Positions 9,196 through 19,278 of a DNA stretch of 64,000 bases are shown here, piece by piece (positions within the stretch are counted from its first letter, which is position 1; the number at the start of each line of letters is the position of its first letter). The position numbers were made by a program, and so were the translations under genes. Under the pieces are notes generated by a model. That model worked only from the letters and a program-made list of their open reading frames with translations. It was not told where the DNA came from and searched no databases. The stretch comes from Clostridium sp. cel8 (GTDB taxonomy: Bacteria > Bacillota > Clostridia > Clostridiales > Clostridiaceae): the NCBI RefSeq assembly GCF_014050525.1, contig NZ_JACGAG010000003.1, forward strand, positions 124,001 through 188,000. The letters are read 5' to 3'.

Positions 9196-10470
9196 TCAAT
9201 TGACATTACGCAAATCATTAATGTTTACACTTCTTGTATGAATAGTATGACTCCATTCCTTATTGTTCTTGTTTAAAATTCCAAGAATTGAAATTGGAAA
9301 CCATGTAATAACATATACTGGATATATTATATAATATAAAAACACCTTATAGCTTAATTTTTTTTCTATTATGAGTATAAGAGGTGTATATATATATTGT
9401 AATATAGAAAATATCACAGCCAAAATAGTAAGCAAATCAAAGTTTATAGAATATACAACAGTATTAAAATTAGATATTATATTATATGTTATCATAAATT
9501 GTTGAACTAAACCACTTATAGCAGATATACCTATTAAAATAGTAATTATAGGTTGGATACTATAAAGTGCACAATCTAAAGGTATAAAGTTGAAACTAGT
9601 TATGGCTTTTTTAACAAGCTTAAAAAAATATCTACTTGACACATCTGCAAATCCTTGCATCCATCTCTTTCTCTGTTTCCAAGATTGGGAAAGTAAAAGA
9701 GGTTTTTCATCATACACTATAGCATCATGTGCCCAGCCTACCTTATATCCGTTTAGTATTAACTTACATGTAAATTCAAGGTCTTCAGTAAGACAAGTAG
9801 CACCCCATCCTAATTTTTTTAGTATATTTGTTTCTATGCAAAAACCTGTACCACCAAGTTGAGTAGATAATCCTATATTACTTTTTGCAAGCTGAAACAT
9901 CCTATTGTTAGTCCAAAATGCTATAGAATAGCTTCCTGTAATCCATGTATCAACTGGATTCTTACTATCAAGATACCCCTGAACTACTTTATAACCTTCA
10001 TTAAGTTTTTTATTCATTTCAGTTAAAAAATCTCTATGTACTAAGTTATCTGCATCAAATATAGCAACAGCTGAATATTTTTTATCCATTTTAAATAGTT
10101 TATTAAACATCCATTCTAAAGCATATCCTTTACCTCTTTTATCTTTATTAAATCGCTCACACACAATAGCTCCTTTTTCTCTAGCTTTCTTTGCAGTGTT
10201 ATCATTACAGTTATCCGCAACTACAAAAATATCATACAGATTTTTTGGATAATTAAGCGATTTCAAACTATCTACTATGTCACCTATTACAACCTCTTCA
10301 TTATGGGCAGCTACAACAAGTGCAAAACTTAATTTTTTCTTTACCTCTTTGTTATCATTTTTTCTCCACAGACCAAAAAAAGATATACATAAATAGTACA
10401 TTGATATTATATAAACAACATAAGTTAAAATACGAGAGGTATCGTGAATTACTTCCTTAAGAATGCCCAA
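9196..10470 (-). CDS. Membrane-bound family 2 glycosyltransferase
   Basis: Processive-type GT2 enzyme, 424 residues. An N-terminal membrane segment (residues ~12-32) leads into a GT-A domain with AHNEEVVIGDIVDSL, VADNCNDNT, the metal-binding DADN, GGTGFCIE, TEDLEFT and the QRKRW motif. Three to four C-terminal membrane helices follow (residues ~290-400). The pattern resembles poly-N-acetylglucosamine, hyaluronan or cellulose synthases, but the product cannot be told from sequence. The start is TTG after a strong AGGGGGGATTAAA. It is flanked by its own terminator and by pilT 159 bases upstream; no polysaccharide export genes adjoin it. Confidence 0.88.
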   Translation of the reverse strand: MGILKEVIHDTSRILTYVVYIISMYYLCISFFGLWRKNDNKEVKKKLSFALVVAAHNEEVVIGDIVDSLKSLNYPKNLYDIFVVADNCNDNTAKKAREKGAIVCERFNKDKRGKGYALEWMFNKLFKMDKKYSAVAIFDADNLVHRDFLTEMNKKLNEGYKVVQGYLDSKNPVDTWITGSYSIAFWTNNRMFQLAKSNIGLSTQLGGTGFCIETNILKKLGWGATCLTEDLEFTCKLILNGYKVGWAHDAIVYDEKPLLLSQSWKQRKRWMQGFADVSSRYFFKLVKKAITSFNFIPLDCALYSIQPIITILIGISAISGLVQQFMITYNIISNFNTVVYSINFDLLTILAVIFSILQYIYTPLILIIEKKLSYKVFLYYIIYPVYVITWFPISILGILNKNNKEWSHTIHTRSVNINDLRNVN

Positions 10471-10629
10471 TTTAATCCCCCCTAATTTAAGGTTATTTTA
10501 ACACAAATATTTATCAATTACTATAGTGTTAATATAATTAGTAAATAATTTTAGTAGAATAAGGGGTATAGTAATGAAGTTATATCCTATTAAATAACTT
10601 TATAATCTAAGTTTTCATATACATAGTTA

Positions 10630-11685
10630 CTATAAACTTATAATTCTTTTAATCATTTCTCTATCTGATGCATAGGCAAGCACAGATTGCATTGATATAA
10701 TTCCTTTTTTATATAGTTCTGCTAAAGACATATCCATAGTCCTCATACCATATTTTGCACCAGTTTGCATAGAAGACTGTATTTGATGAGTTTTACCCTC
10801 TCTTATCATATTTTTTATTGCTTCATTAGCTACCATTATTTCAAAAGCTGCTACTCTATTTTCTCCATTGATACTTGTTATAAGCTGTTGCGATATTATT
10901 CCTCCTATAACAGCTGCAAGTTGTATCTTAACTTGTTGCTGTTGATATGGAGGGAAGACATCTATTATCCTATCTATTGTCTTAGCAGCTCCTATAGTAT
11001 GTAATGTAGAGAAGACTAAATGACCTGTTTCTGCTGCAGTAAGTGCAATAGATATAGTTTCAAGATCTCTCATTTCTCCAACTAAGATCACATCTGGATC
11101 TTCTCTAAGAACAGATTTTAATGCAACTGAATAACTACTTGTGTCATTTCCAATTTCTCGTTGACTTATTATTGATTTATTGTGTTTGTGAAGATATTCA
11201 ATTGGATCCTCTAATGTTATTATATGTGCCGCTCTTGTTAAATTTATTTCATTTACCATCGCAGCTAAAGTGGTACTCTTACCACATCCTGTAGGTCCTG
11301 TAACAAGAATTAATCCCCTAGTATAAGACGTAAATTCTTTAAATATCTGAGGAAATTTAAGCTCATTTAAAGTTGGTATCTTCAGTCCAACTACCCTTAT
11401 AGCAATTGCACTAGTCCCTCTTTGTTTAAATACATTTACTCTAAATCTTCCAAGTCCTGACACTGAAAATGAGCTGTCAATTTCCCCTTCTTTAATATAT
11501 TTATCGTAATTGTTCTCAAGTATTTCCCTTGCATATCTTTCCGTATCTCCAGGTTTCAATTTTTCCTTTGATATAGATTTTAATTTACCATTCTTTCGTA
11601 TAACAGGGGGCGCTCCTACAGTCAAATGTAAATCTGATGCATTTTCTTTAATTGTTACTTCTAATAAATCTTCTAGTGATTTCAC
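10630..11685 (-). CDS. pilT: Type IV pilus retraction ATPase PilT
   Basis: Hexameric secretion-type ATPase that powers pilus disassembly. It has the N-terminal PilT domain (MKSLEDLLEVTIKENASDLHL), Walker A GPTGCGKSTT at about residue 130, the Asp box DPDVILVGEMRD, a His box (STLHT) and the PilT-specific AIKNMIREGK motif. Length 351 residues is typical. GTG start after AAAGGGGAAATAAG. No other pilus gene lies in the window, so it stands apart from the main pil cluster, as is common in clostridia. Confidence 0.94.
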   Translation of the reverse strand: MKSLEDLLEVTIKENASDLHLTVGAPPVIRKNGKLKSISKEKLKPGDTERYAREILENNYDKYIKEGEIDSSFSVSGLGRFRVNVFKQRGTSAIAIRVVGLKIPTLNELKFPQIFKEFTSYTRGLILVTGPTGCGKSTTLAAMVNEINLTRAAHIITLEDPIEYLHKHNKSIISQREIGNDTSSYSVALKSVLREDPDVILVGEMRDLETISIALTAAETGHLVFSTLHTIGAAKTIDRIIDVFPPYQQQQVKIQLAAVIGGIISQQLITSINGENRVAAFEIMVANEAIKNMIREGKTHQIQSSMQTGAKYGMRTMDMSLAELYKKGIISMQSVLAYASDREMIKRIISL

Positions 11686-11813
11686 CTTATTTCCCCTTTC
11701 AATGATATTTTAATTTAAATCTTCCCATATTTAATATTCGTATACTATTTTAAATATTTAAGCTATATTTGAGCGAATTTACTTTTATAATATATATCAG
11801 GTGAAATTCCTAC

Positions 11814-12518
11814 TTACTTGTTTTTTCCATAATTCATTTCTCTATACAGTTTTTTAAGTGCCTTTTTTTCTATTCTTGAAACATAAGATCTTGATATCCC
11901 AAGAAATTTAGCTATTTCTCTTTGAGTTCTAGGTTTATCCTGTGAAAGCCCATACCTCATTTCAACTACACATTTTTCTCTACTAGTAAGACATGTATTT
12001 ATTTTTGAATACAACTTCTTCACCTGCATTTTATGTTCTACAATTTCAACTATTGAGTCTTCATCGCTTCCCAAAACATCAATAAGTGATATTTCATTTC
12101 CTTCTTTATCAACTCCTATAGGATCTTGTAAATAAACTTCACTTTTAATTTTCTTATTGTTTCTTATTAGCATAAGTATTTCATTATCAATACACTTGGC
12201 GGCATAAGTTGCAAGTCTAGTACCCTTAGATTGATCAAATGAATCTATTGCCTTTATTAATCCTACTGTTCCAATTGATATCAAGTCATCTATATCTTTT
12301 CCAGGGTACGAGTATTTTTTTACAATATGAGCTACCAATCTTAAATTTCTTTCCACTAAAACACTTTTAGCTAACAAATCTCCTTCCTTTAGTTTCTTTA
12401 AATAATATTTTTCTTCCTCGTCATTTAGAGGTTGTGGAAATGAACTGTTATTTGTAACGTATCCAGTCATGAATAATACGTTACTAATAATATCTAATAA
12501 GCAATTTGTTAAAAACAC
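11814..12518 (-). CDS. sigK: Sporulation sigma factor SigK (late mother cell), uninterrupted
   Basis: Late mother-cell sigma factor. The 234-residue frame is intact from a hydrophobic pro-sequence (MFLTNCLLDIISNVLFM) through region 2 (IDDLISIGTVGLIKAID, LATYAAKCIDNEILMLIR) to region 4 (IAKFLGISRSYVSRIEKK). In some Bacillus and Clostridioides strains sigK is split by the skin prophage; here it is not. The start is GTG with AGGAGGAGCAGCT upstream. It lies 72 bases downstream of the PBP gene. A CATAATAT sequence in that gap resembles a sigma-E -10 but lacks a good -35. Confidence 0.96.
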   Translation of the reverse strand: MFLTNCLLDIISNVLFMTGYVTNNSSFPQPLNDEEEKYYLKKLKEGDLLAKSVLVERNLRLVAHIVKKYSYPGKDIDDLISIGTVGLIKAIDSFDQSKGTRLATYAAKCIDNEILMLIRNNKKIKSEVYLQDPIGVDKEGNEISLIDVLGSDEDSIVEIVEHKMQVKKLYSKINTCLTSREKCVVEMRYGLSQDKPRTQREIAKFLGISRSYVSRIEKKALKKLYREMNYGKNK

Positions 12519-12590
12519 AGCTGCTCCTCCTAATAGTGCTTATTAATATATTATGAGACTTGCCAAAAAAAAGTGCATATATAAGTAAAT

Positions 12591-14270
12591 TTAATTATTT
12601 TCCATACTATTTTTAAGTTGTAATACTATCTGTTTAAAAATTGGTGCTGCTGTGTTTCCTCCACTTTGGGTATTTTTATTTATATCTTCAACAAATACTA
12701 CCATAGAATAATTTTTGCCTTTCAGATTAAAAAATCCTACAAACCATCCATCAGAGTGTTCAACTACAGAATTAGTTTTCTCTGATAGTTCCATTCTCTG
12801 AGTTGTTCCTGTTTTACCTCCTATTTCAACATCGTCTAAATAAGCAAAAGTTCCAGTGCCCTTTTTTACAACATCTATCATCTGACTTTTCATTTCATCA
12901 GCTGTTGACTGTTTTATAATTTGACTACTATTATAATTTTCTTTCTCTATTATTCTGTTGTTGTTATCTACATAAGCATCTATTATATGAGGTTTTACAT
13001 ACACACCAGAGTTAACTACTGTATTTGGAATACTTATGGCTTCAATTGGAGTTATTCTAATATTCTGACCTATAGATGTAAGGCCTAAAGTTCCATCTGA
13101 TATCTTGGGATTCTTCATTTCAAGTTCCCCTTCTTTTTCTTGATCAAAGTTAAGTACCTTTTTTAAAAGTCCATGTGCCTTTAAATTATTATAAATATCT
13201 TGAAATCCAATTTTATCACCTATTTGGGCAAACACATCATTATTTGAAGCAATAAGTGCCTCTTTAGGAGTAAATGTAGCTCCTTTATTAGTTTTTTCCT
13301 CCTCTTCCTCTTCATATAATCCTCTAGATACAAATTTATCTAAAACTGAAATTTTATTTTTATCCAATCCAGATTCTTCAACTAAAACTTTAAATATAGA
13401 TCCAGGGAAAAAGCCATGATTTGTAGCTACTCCTAAATTAACATTTGGTTTTGTATCATCCTTCTGCACTATAGCACGGATAGCCCCTGTATTTGCTTCC
13501 ATTAAGACTACACCTATTTGGTTATACTTCCTATTATAACTATTGTTCAATATAGTTTTTATACTATCTTCTACTTTTTTATTTAGTGTAAGCCGTACAT
13601 TTACATTGCTGTCTTGTGTATTTTTGTATTTACCTATTATCTTGTTATTAACATCTTTTTTAAAAACAATTTGTGGTATTTTGTTATCTTTTGTCTTTTC
13701 ATATAACTGCATCTCTATTGAATCTTTCGATTTTTTAGAGCTATCTTTAGTTCTATTTGGATTTATAAGAAGATTTTCTATACTCCACACACCAGATTTA
13801 TCTACAGGATCATATTCATAAGTGTAAAATCCCTTTATTCCATTTAATTTTCTTAACTTTTCATATGTACTCTCATCAACTTCATAGTATAATTTTTGAC
13901 TACTATTTAATTCCCCACTCTTTGAAATATCATAATCTCTATTATAATTTCTAAGAGTATATACAAGTGTAAGAATGTCTTCTGATTTTAAATCCTTATT
14001 ATCATTTCGGAATATATTAGGTGATATAACAGCATAATATTTTTTGTTATAGTTTAGTAATTCCTTTCCTGTACAGTCAAATAACAAAAATCTGGCATCA
14101 GTTGTATTTTCACTATAAGAATATTGCGAGTTAGCCATTACACTTAGCTTTTTATAATCAAAGTGTTGAATTTGTAATATCTTTAGACTTAAAAATAAAA
14201 ATGCTATAATAAATACTAAAAATACTATATATTGACGTTTACTTATTCTATTTCTATTTATTTCCAACAT
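12591..14270 (-). CDS. Penicillin-binding protein (D,D-transpeptidase, class B-like)
   Basis: Cell-wall transpeptidase of 559 residues from the chosen start. One N-terminal membrane helix (QYIVFLVFIIAFLFLSLKIL) anchors it outside the membrane; a dimerisation-like domain covers residues ~50-230. The transpeptidase domain has SxxK in PGSIFK, SxN in ASNND and GGKTGT, so it should be active. A short run of glutamates (YEEEEEEK) occurs in the domain at about residue 320. The frame opens 11 codons earlier with TTG, but ATG at 14270 follows GAGGTGTTTTT. It is last in the typA-mltG-trmR-trhP run, 65 bases after trhP, and precedes sigK, so a sporulation role is possible but unproven. Confidence 0.88.
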   Translation of the reverse strand: MLEINRNRISKRQYIVFLVFIIAFLFLSLKILQIQHFDYKKLSVMANSQYSYSENTTDARFLLFDCTGKELLNYNKKYYAVISPNIFRNDNKDLKSEDILTLVYTLRNYNRDYDISKSGELNSSQKLYYEVDESTYEKLRKLNGIKGFYTYEYDPVDKSGVWSIENLLINPNRTKDSSKKSKDSIEMQLYEKTKDNKIPQIVFKKDVNNKIIGKYKNTQDSNVNVRLTLNKKVEDSIKTILNNSYNRKYNQIGVVLMEANTGAIRAIVQKDDTKPNVNLGVATNHGFFPGSIFKVLVEESGLDKNKISVLDKFVSRGLYEEEEEEKTNKGATFTPKEALIASNNDVFAQIGDKIGFQDIYNNLKAHGLLKKVLNFDQEKEGELEMKNPKISDGTLGLTSIGQNIRITPIEAISIPNTVVNSGVYVKPHIIDAYVDNNNRIIEKENYNSSQIIKQSTADEMKSQMIDVVKKGTGTFAYLDDVEIGGKTGTTQRMELSEKTNSVVEHSDGWFVGFFNLKGKNYSMVVFVEDINKNTQSGGNTAAPIFKQIVLQLKNSMENN

Positions 14271-14335
14271 AAAAACACCTCGTCTAAAGTAATTTCTATC
14301 CAAAAACGAGATGTTTTATTCAAAATGTCAGTATA

Positions 14336-15568
14336 TTATTTTTTTAATTTTGATTTAGGTTTCAAAAGCATATCATCTATTTTCAAATCGGAATCCGTCT
14401 GAACAGTAAATATCATTTGAGCTCTTGGTGCAGAATCTATTTTCTCTCCATTTTCATCTCTCATATCATCTAGAGTAATGATAAAATTATCACCTTTTGG
14501 ACTTAATACTTCTACTTTATCTCCACTATATACCTTATTTCTTTGTTCTATAGTAGCTATCTTCTTCTCTCTATCATAATCTTTAACTATACCTACTATA
14601 TCATAATCCCTTATATAAGATGATGTTTCATATACTTGAGCATTAGGTTTTCCAAAATAAAATCCTGTAGAGTAAACTCTATGACTCACCTTTAATAAAT
14701 TATCCATCCATTTTTTCTTAAATACATATTTTTCTGGATCATTACAATACTCGTCTATTGCCTGCCTATAAGATTTTACAACTGCTGCCACATAATATGA
14801 ACTTTTCATTCTTCCTTCTATCTTTAAAGAATCTACTCCAGTATTAATTAATTCTGGAATATGTTCTATCATGCATAAATCCTTTGAATTTAGTATATAT
14901 GCTCCTCTTTCATCCTCAAAGACTGGAAAATACTCTCCTGGTCTTTTTTCTTCCATAAGATAATACTTGTATCTACATGGCTGTGCACACTGCCCTCTAT
15001 TTGCATCTCTTCCAGTCATGTAATTTGACATTACACATCTACCAGAATATGACATACACATAGAACCATGAACAAATACCTCAATTTCACAATTATCATC
15101 AAGTTTTTTTCTTATGTATTCTATATCTTTAAGTGATATCTCTCTTGCCATAACTATTCTCTTTATTCCTTGATTATGCCAAAATTGAGCAGATTTCCAA
15201 TTTACATTATTTGCCTGAGTACTCAAGTGAAGTTCCAATTCAGGTACTACCTCTTTTGCAGTCATTATTATACCTGGATCAGACACCAATATTGCATCTA
15301 CTCCTGTATCATATAATTCCTTAAGATAATCTGAAAGTCCATTAAAATCTTCATTGTGTGGGAATACATTTACAGTAACATATACTTTCTTATTTCTTTC
15401 ATGAGCATACATTACTCCTCTTTTTAATTCATCATTTGTAAAATTATCTGCAAAAGCCCTTAAATTAAGCTTACTACCTCCCAAATATACTGCATCTGCA
15501 CCAAAATTAATAGCCGTTTTCAATTTTTCAATATTGCCAGCTGGTGCTAAAAGTTCTGGTTTTTTCAT
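14336..15568 (-). CDS. trhP: Peptidase U32 family protein, probable tRNA U34 hydroxylation protein TrhP
   Basis: U32-family protein of 410 residues with the conserved cysteine block HGSMCMSYSGRC ... NRGQCAQPC (residues ~165-200), the likely iron-sulfur ligands, and a C-terminal U32 domain. In E. coli TrhP and B. subtilis YrrN/YrrO make 5-hydroxyuridine at the tRNA wobble base using a prephenate-derived cofactor. Synteny supports this: it directly follows a YrrM/TrmR-type methyltransferase and mltG (yrrL). B. subtilis has two copies side by side; only one is here. Its ATG is one base after the stop of the methyltransferase gene, and its GGAGGAGT ribosome site lies inside that gene's end. Confidence 0.85.
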   Translation of the reverse strand: MKKPELLAPAGNIEKLKTAINFGADAVYLGGSKLNLRAFADNFTNDELKRGVMYAHERNKKVYVTVNVFPHNEDFNGLSDYLKELYDTGVDAILVSDPGIIMTAKEVVPELELHLSTQANNVNWKSAQFWHNQGIKRIVMAREISLKDIEYIRKKLDDNCEIEVFVHGSMCMSYSGRCVMSNYMTGRDANRGQCAQPCRYKYYLMEEKRPGEYFPVFEDERGAYILNSKDLCMIEHIPELINTGVDSLKIEGRMKSSYYVAAVVKSYRQAIDEYCNDPEKYVFKKKWMDNLLKVSHRVYSTGFYFGKPNAQVYETSSYIRDYDIVGIVKDYDREKKIATIEQRNKVYSGDKVEVLSPKGDNFIITLDDMRDENGEKIDSAPRAQMIFTVQTDSDLKIDDMLLKPKSKLKK

Positions 15569-15569
15569 A

Positions 15570-16220
15570 TTAACTCCTCCTGACAGTTATAGAAATTCCA
15601 TCGCCCATTGGTATAACAGAAGTTATAAATTTTTTATTATCTGACACAAGTTCTAAATACTTTCTCATTCTCTTAACTATAGTTATCTTTCTCCTTAAAA
15701 CAAGCTTATCACTGGCAACCATTCCCCTAAAAAGAACATTATCTGCTATTATTATTCCATCTTTATTAAGCAATCTCAGACATTCTGGAAGAAAATGATT
15801 GTAATGACCTTTCCCAGCATCTATGAATATAATATCAAATTTATCATTTAAATTTGATATTGTGTCCATGCACTCACCTTCTACTATATTTATTCTATTA
15901 GCTAATCCAGACCTTTCTATATTGGATCTTGCTAAATTAACCATCCTATGATCTCTTTCTATAGTAGTTATTCTAGAATTTCCCTTAGAAGCAAATGCCA
16001 TGAGAATAGAAGAATATCCTATAGCTGTACCTAATTCAAGTATACTCTTTGGATTTTTTATATTTACCATAAGCTCCAAAAAATTCCCAATTTCTCTTTT
16101 TATTATTGGTACGGAATTTTTCTTAGCATAATCTTCCATTTCCTTCAAAATTCCAGAATGTTCTTCAATTAATGAATTTATATAATCCTCTACATATTCA
16201 AGACTAACTCCACTGCTCAT
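15570..16220 (-). CDS. trmR: SAM-dependent O-methyltransferase, probable tRNA ho5U methyltransferase TrmR
   Basis: Class I methyltransferase (216 residues) of the COMT/YrrM family. Motif I is ILELGTAIGYSSILMA, the acidic end of strand 2 is ITTIERD, and the metal-binding region FDIIFIDAGKGHY and IIADNVLFRG are present. B. subtilis TrmR converts 5-hydroxyuridine 34 to 5-methoxyuridine; the adjacent trhP would supply its substrate. Two starts are possible: TTG at 16238 overlapping the mltG stop by four bases, or ATG at 16220 with GGAGGAAAAA just before. I prefer ATG. Middle of the mltG-trmR-trhP operon. Confidence 0.85.
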   Translation of the reverse strand: MSSGVSLEYVEDYINSLIEEHSGILKEMEDYAKKNSVPIIKREIGNFLELMVNIKNPKSILELGTAIGYSSILMAFASKGNSRITTIERDHRMVNLARSNIERSGLANRINIVEGECMDTISNLNDKFDIIFIDAGKGHYNHFLPECLRLLNKDGIIIADNVLFRGMVASDKLVLRRKITIVKRMRKYLELVSDNKKFITSVIPMGDGISITVRRS

Positions 16221-16234
16221 TTTTTCCTCCGAAA

Positions 16235-17257
16235 TCAATCTCCCTGTGTAACTTCCTTTACTTTTAAAAACTTCTTTTCATCATCTGTAAAAAAATGCTC
16301 CCCATTATTTTCAGATACAAAATATAAATAATTAGTATTATCAGGATTTACTGCAGCCTCAATGCAACCTCTTCCTGGATTTGATATAGGGCCTTCTGGC
16401 AGTCCATTAACCATATATGTATTATAAACTGATTTTACCTTTAAATCTTTATAGTAAAGTTTATCTTTATGCACATCTAAAGCATATAGAACAGTAGCAC
16501 AGGATTGAAGTTTCATATTCTTATTCAATCTATTATAAAAAACAGATGCTGCTTTTCCTCTTTCTTCTGGTTTTTTCACTTCTTTTTCTACAATAGATGC
16601 AATAGTTATTATTTCATCTAATTGACTATTGGTAAATTTCTTATTGTATTTTTTCTCAATATCAGATATTACTTGAGAAAATCTGTCAAGCATAGTTTCT
16701 ATTATAATATTTCCACTACTTCCCTTTAAAAATTCGTAAGTGTCCGGAAATAGGTATCCTTCCAAAACATATCTTCTCTTTTTATCTACAGTCACAAATT
16801 CAGGATATTCATAACTTTTACAACTTGATAAAAAATCTTCCTTATTTATAATTCCTTCTTCATCAAGTTTTATAGCTATATGCTCTATATCATATCCTTC
16901 AGGTATCGTAACTTTCACAGGTCTATCATCTTTAATTCCATTTTTTAAGTATTCTATAAAACTGCTTAGATTAATACTTGAACTAAATGAATATTTACCA
17001 GCTTTCACTGATATATTTTGGTAATTTCTATTTAAATACCATTTTAACAAATTTTTTCTAGCAATTGCTCCACTTTTATATAATTCATCAATTACTTGAT
17101 TTATATTTTCACTTTTTTTTATTGTAAAAGTAACTCTATCATTATTTTTCTTTAGAGGATACTGTATTGATCTATATCCTACATACAATATTCCAGAGAT
17201 AAAAACTATAAAAGTAAAACCACAGACTAGAAAAATTTTTGTTAAATTATTTTTCAA
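16235..17257 (-). CDS. mltG: Endolytic murein transglycosylase MltG
   Basis: Membrane-anchored lytic transglycosylase that cuts nascent glycan strands. An N-terminal membrane helix (FLVCGFTFIVFISGILYV) is followed by a LysM-like region (residues ~40-110) and the YceG catalytic domain with IASIVEKE (catalytic Glu), KPEERGKAASVFYNRL and GLPEGPISNPG. About 340 residues. The first possible start (TTG at 17266) abuts the AGGAAGGA site, so I use the TTG at 17257, nine bases from it. It begins 23 bases after typA and overlaps or abuts trmR. Confidence 0.92.
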   Translation of the reverse strand: MKNNLTKIFLVCGFTFIVFISGILYVGYRSIQYPLKKNNDRVTFTIKKSENINQVIDELYKSGAIARKNLLKWYLNRNYQNISVKAGKYSFSSSINLSSFIEYLKNGIKDDRPVKVTIPEGYDIEHIAIKLDEEGIINKEDFLSSCKSYEYPEFVTVDKKRRYVLEGYLFPDTYEFLKGSSGNIIIETMLDRFSQVISDIEKKYNKKFTNSQLDEIITIASIVEKEVKKPEERGKAASVFYNRLNKNMKLQSCATVLYALDVHKDKLYYKDLKVKSVYNTYMVNGLPEGPISNPGRGCIEAAVNPDNTNYLYFVSENNGEHFFTDDEKKFLKVKEVTQGD

Positions 17258-17280
17258 TATGGACAATCCTTCCTATATTT

Positions 17281-19104
17281 TTACTTTTTTCTACTTGCTT
17301 TTTTTCTCAGGTCAGTTTTTAATATTTTCTTTCTCATTCTTATATTTTTAGGTGTAACTTCAACTAATTCATCTGATGCTATAAATTCCAATGACTTTTC
17401 CAAACTCATATTAGTAACTGGAACAAGTTTTAATGCTTCATCTGCTCCAGAAGATCTAGTATTTGAAAGATGTTTCTTTTTACATACATTTACTTCTATA
17501 TCTTCTGGTCTTGAACATTCTCCTACTATCATTCCCTCATATACTTCAACTCCAGGTCCTATAAAAAGAGTTCCTCTTTCTTGTGCATTGAAAAGTCCAT
17601 ATGTTATAGATACTCCTGATTCAAATACTACAAGTGATCCTTTAGTTCTTTCAGGTATATCTCCTTTATAAGGTTCATATCCATTTAATACATGATTCAT
17701 TATTCCATTTCCCTTTGTATCAGTCATAAACTCATTTCTAAATCCAATAAGTCCTCTTGCAGGTATTTTAAATTCAAGTCGCGTATATCCATTAACTGCT
17801 GAAGTCATATTTACCATCTCTGCTTTTCTAGGTCCAAGCTTTTCCATAACTACTCCCATAAACTCTTCTGGCACATCTATTGTCAAATATTCAATAGGTT
17901 CTAATTTATGACCATTTTCTTCTTTAAATATAACTGTTGGCTTTGAAACTTGAAATTCATATCCTTCTCTTCTCATAGTTTCTATCAATATTGAAAGATG
18001 AAGTTCTCCTCTTCCACTAACTTTAAAACAGTCTGGGGAATCAGTTTCCTCAACTTTAAGTGAAACATTTGTTTCAAGCTCTTTAAAAAGTCTATCTCTT
18101 AAATGTCTAGAAGTTACATAATCTCCTTCTTTTCCTGCAAAAGGTGAATCATTAGTCATAAAGTACATACTAAGAGTTGGTTCATCTATATCTACAAAAG
18201 GTAGAGCTTCAGGATTTGACGGATCTGCTATTGTTTCACCTATATTTATATTAGGTATTCCTGATACTGCAACTATATCTCCAAGATTTGCCTTATCTGT
18301 TTCTTCTTTTTTAAGGCCATTATATACATATAAATTTGATACTTTTACATTTTCAATTTTTCCATCTCTTTTTATCAATGCAACCTGTTGATTTTTCTTT
18401 ATAGTTCCCCTTGTTATCTTTCCAACACCTATTCGTCCTACATAGTCATTATGATCTATAGTAGTAATAAGCATTTGAAGTGGCTTATCTATATAACCTT
18501 GAGGAGCTTTAACATTTTTTATTATTGTATCAAATAAAGGATCCATATTAACTGATTCATCATCTATTTCCATTTTTGCTATTCCAGCTTTTGCAGAGCA
18601 GTATACAACAGGGAAATCAAGCTGTTCATCATTTGCTCCAAGTTCTACAAATAAATCAAATACTTCATTTAAAACTTCATCTGGTCTTGCATTTGCCTTA
18701 TCTATCTTATTTATAACAACTATTGGATTAAGCTTTAGATCTAATGCTTTTTTCAATACAAATTTTGTCTGTGGCATTGGTCCTTCATAGGCATCTACTA
18801 ATAGAAGTACACTATCTACCATTTCAAGCACACGCTCAACTTCTCCACCAAAATCAGCGTGTCCAGGTGTATCTACAATATTTATCTTTACTCCATCATG
18901 CATGACGGAAGTATTTTTTGAAAGTATAGTTATACCTCTTTCCTTTTCAAGAGCATTTGAATCCATAACCCTTTCTTCAACTTTTTCATTTGCTCTAAAC
19001 ACATGACTTTGTTTAAGCAATGCATCAACCAATGTGGTTTTACCATGGTCTACATGAGCAATTATTGCCACATTTCTTATATCATTTCTTGTAACTAAAT
19101 CCAT
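17281..19104 (-). CDS. typA: Ribosome-associated GTPase TypA/BipA
   Basis: Translational GTPase related to EF-G. G1 is IAHVDHGKTTLVDAL at residues ~15-29, then G2 (RGITI), G3 DTPGHADFGGEV, G4 NKIDK and G5 CSAKAG. Domain II, two ferredoxin-like domains and the BipA-specific C-terminus (SLEFIASDELVEVTPKNIR) follow. At 607 residues it is full length. ATG follows TTGGAGGAATAATA. First gene of the typA-mltG-trmR-trhP-pbp run. Confidence 0.97.
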   Translation of the reverse strand: MDLVTRNDIRNVAIIAHVDHGKTTLVDALLKQSHVFRANEKVEERVMDSNALEKERGITILSKNTSVMHDGVKINIVDTPGHADFGGEVERVLEMVDSVLLLVDAYEGPMPQTKFVLKKALDLKLNPIVVINKIDKANARPDEVLNEVFDLFVELGANDEQLDFPVVYCSAKAGIAKMEIDDESVNMDPLFDTIIKNVKAPQGYIDKPLQMLITTIDHNDYVGRIGVGKITRGTIKKNQQVALIKRDGKIENVKVSNLYVYNGLKKEETDKANLGDIVAVSGIPNINIGETIADPSNPEALPFVDIDEPTLSMYFMTNDSPFAGKEGDYVTSRHLRDRLFKELETNVSLKVEETDSPDCFKVSGRGELHLSILIETMRREGYEFQVSKPTVIFKEENGHKLEPIEYLTIDVPEEFMGVVMEKLGPRKAEMVNMTSAVNGYTRLEFKIPARGLIGFRNEFMTDTKGNGIMNHVLNGYEPYKGDIPERTKGSLVVFESGVSITYGLFNAQERGTLFIGPGVEVYEGMIVGECSRPEDIEVNVCKKKHLSNTRSSGADEALKLVPVTNMSLEKSLEFIASDELVEVTPKNIRMRKKILKTDLRKKASRKK

Positions 19105-19178
19105 TATTATTCCTCCAATTTTACACTTAAACTAATCAAATGCACTAAAATATATTATAATTATAAACACTTAAAAAA

Positions 19179-19202
19179 ATTGGATACTTTAAAGTATCCA
19201 AT
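19179..19202 (-). terminator. Intrinsic terminator of the fur-rnjA-ylbF unit
   Basis: Perfect 24-base palindrome attggatacttt/aaagtatccaat followed on the minus strand by TTTTTTAAG. It lies between the YlbF-like gene and typA. Confidence 0.88.
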
Positions 19203-19278
19203 TAAAGTTAACATATCTATTTTAATATCATAGTCTAAAAAAGTCAACTTACTGTAATCAATTTAAAGTTTTATCAAA

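Noticed and set aside
11814-12518. Skin-type prophage insertion in sigK
   Set aside because: The sigK frame is continuous with all sigma regions present.
14271-14320. Short CTCGT/ACGAG inverted repeat ahead of the PBP gene
   Set aside because: Five-base arms with a 22-base loop are not above expectation.
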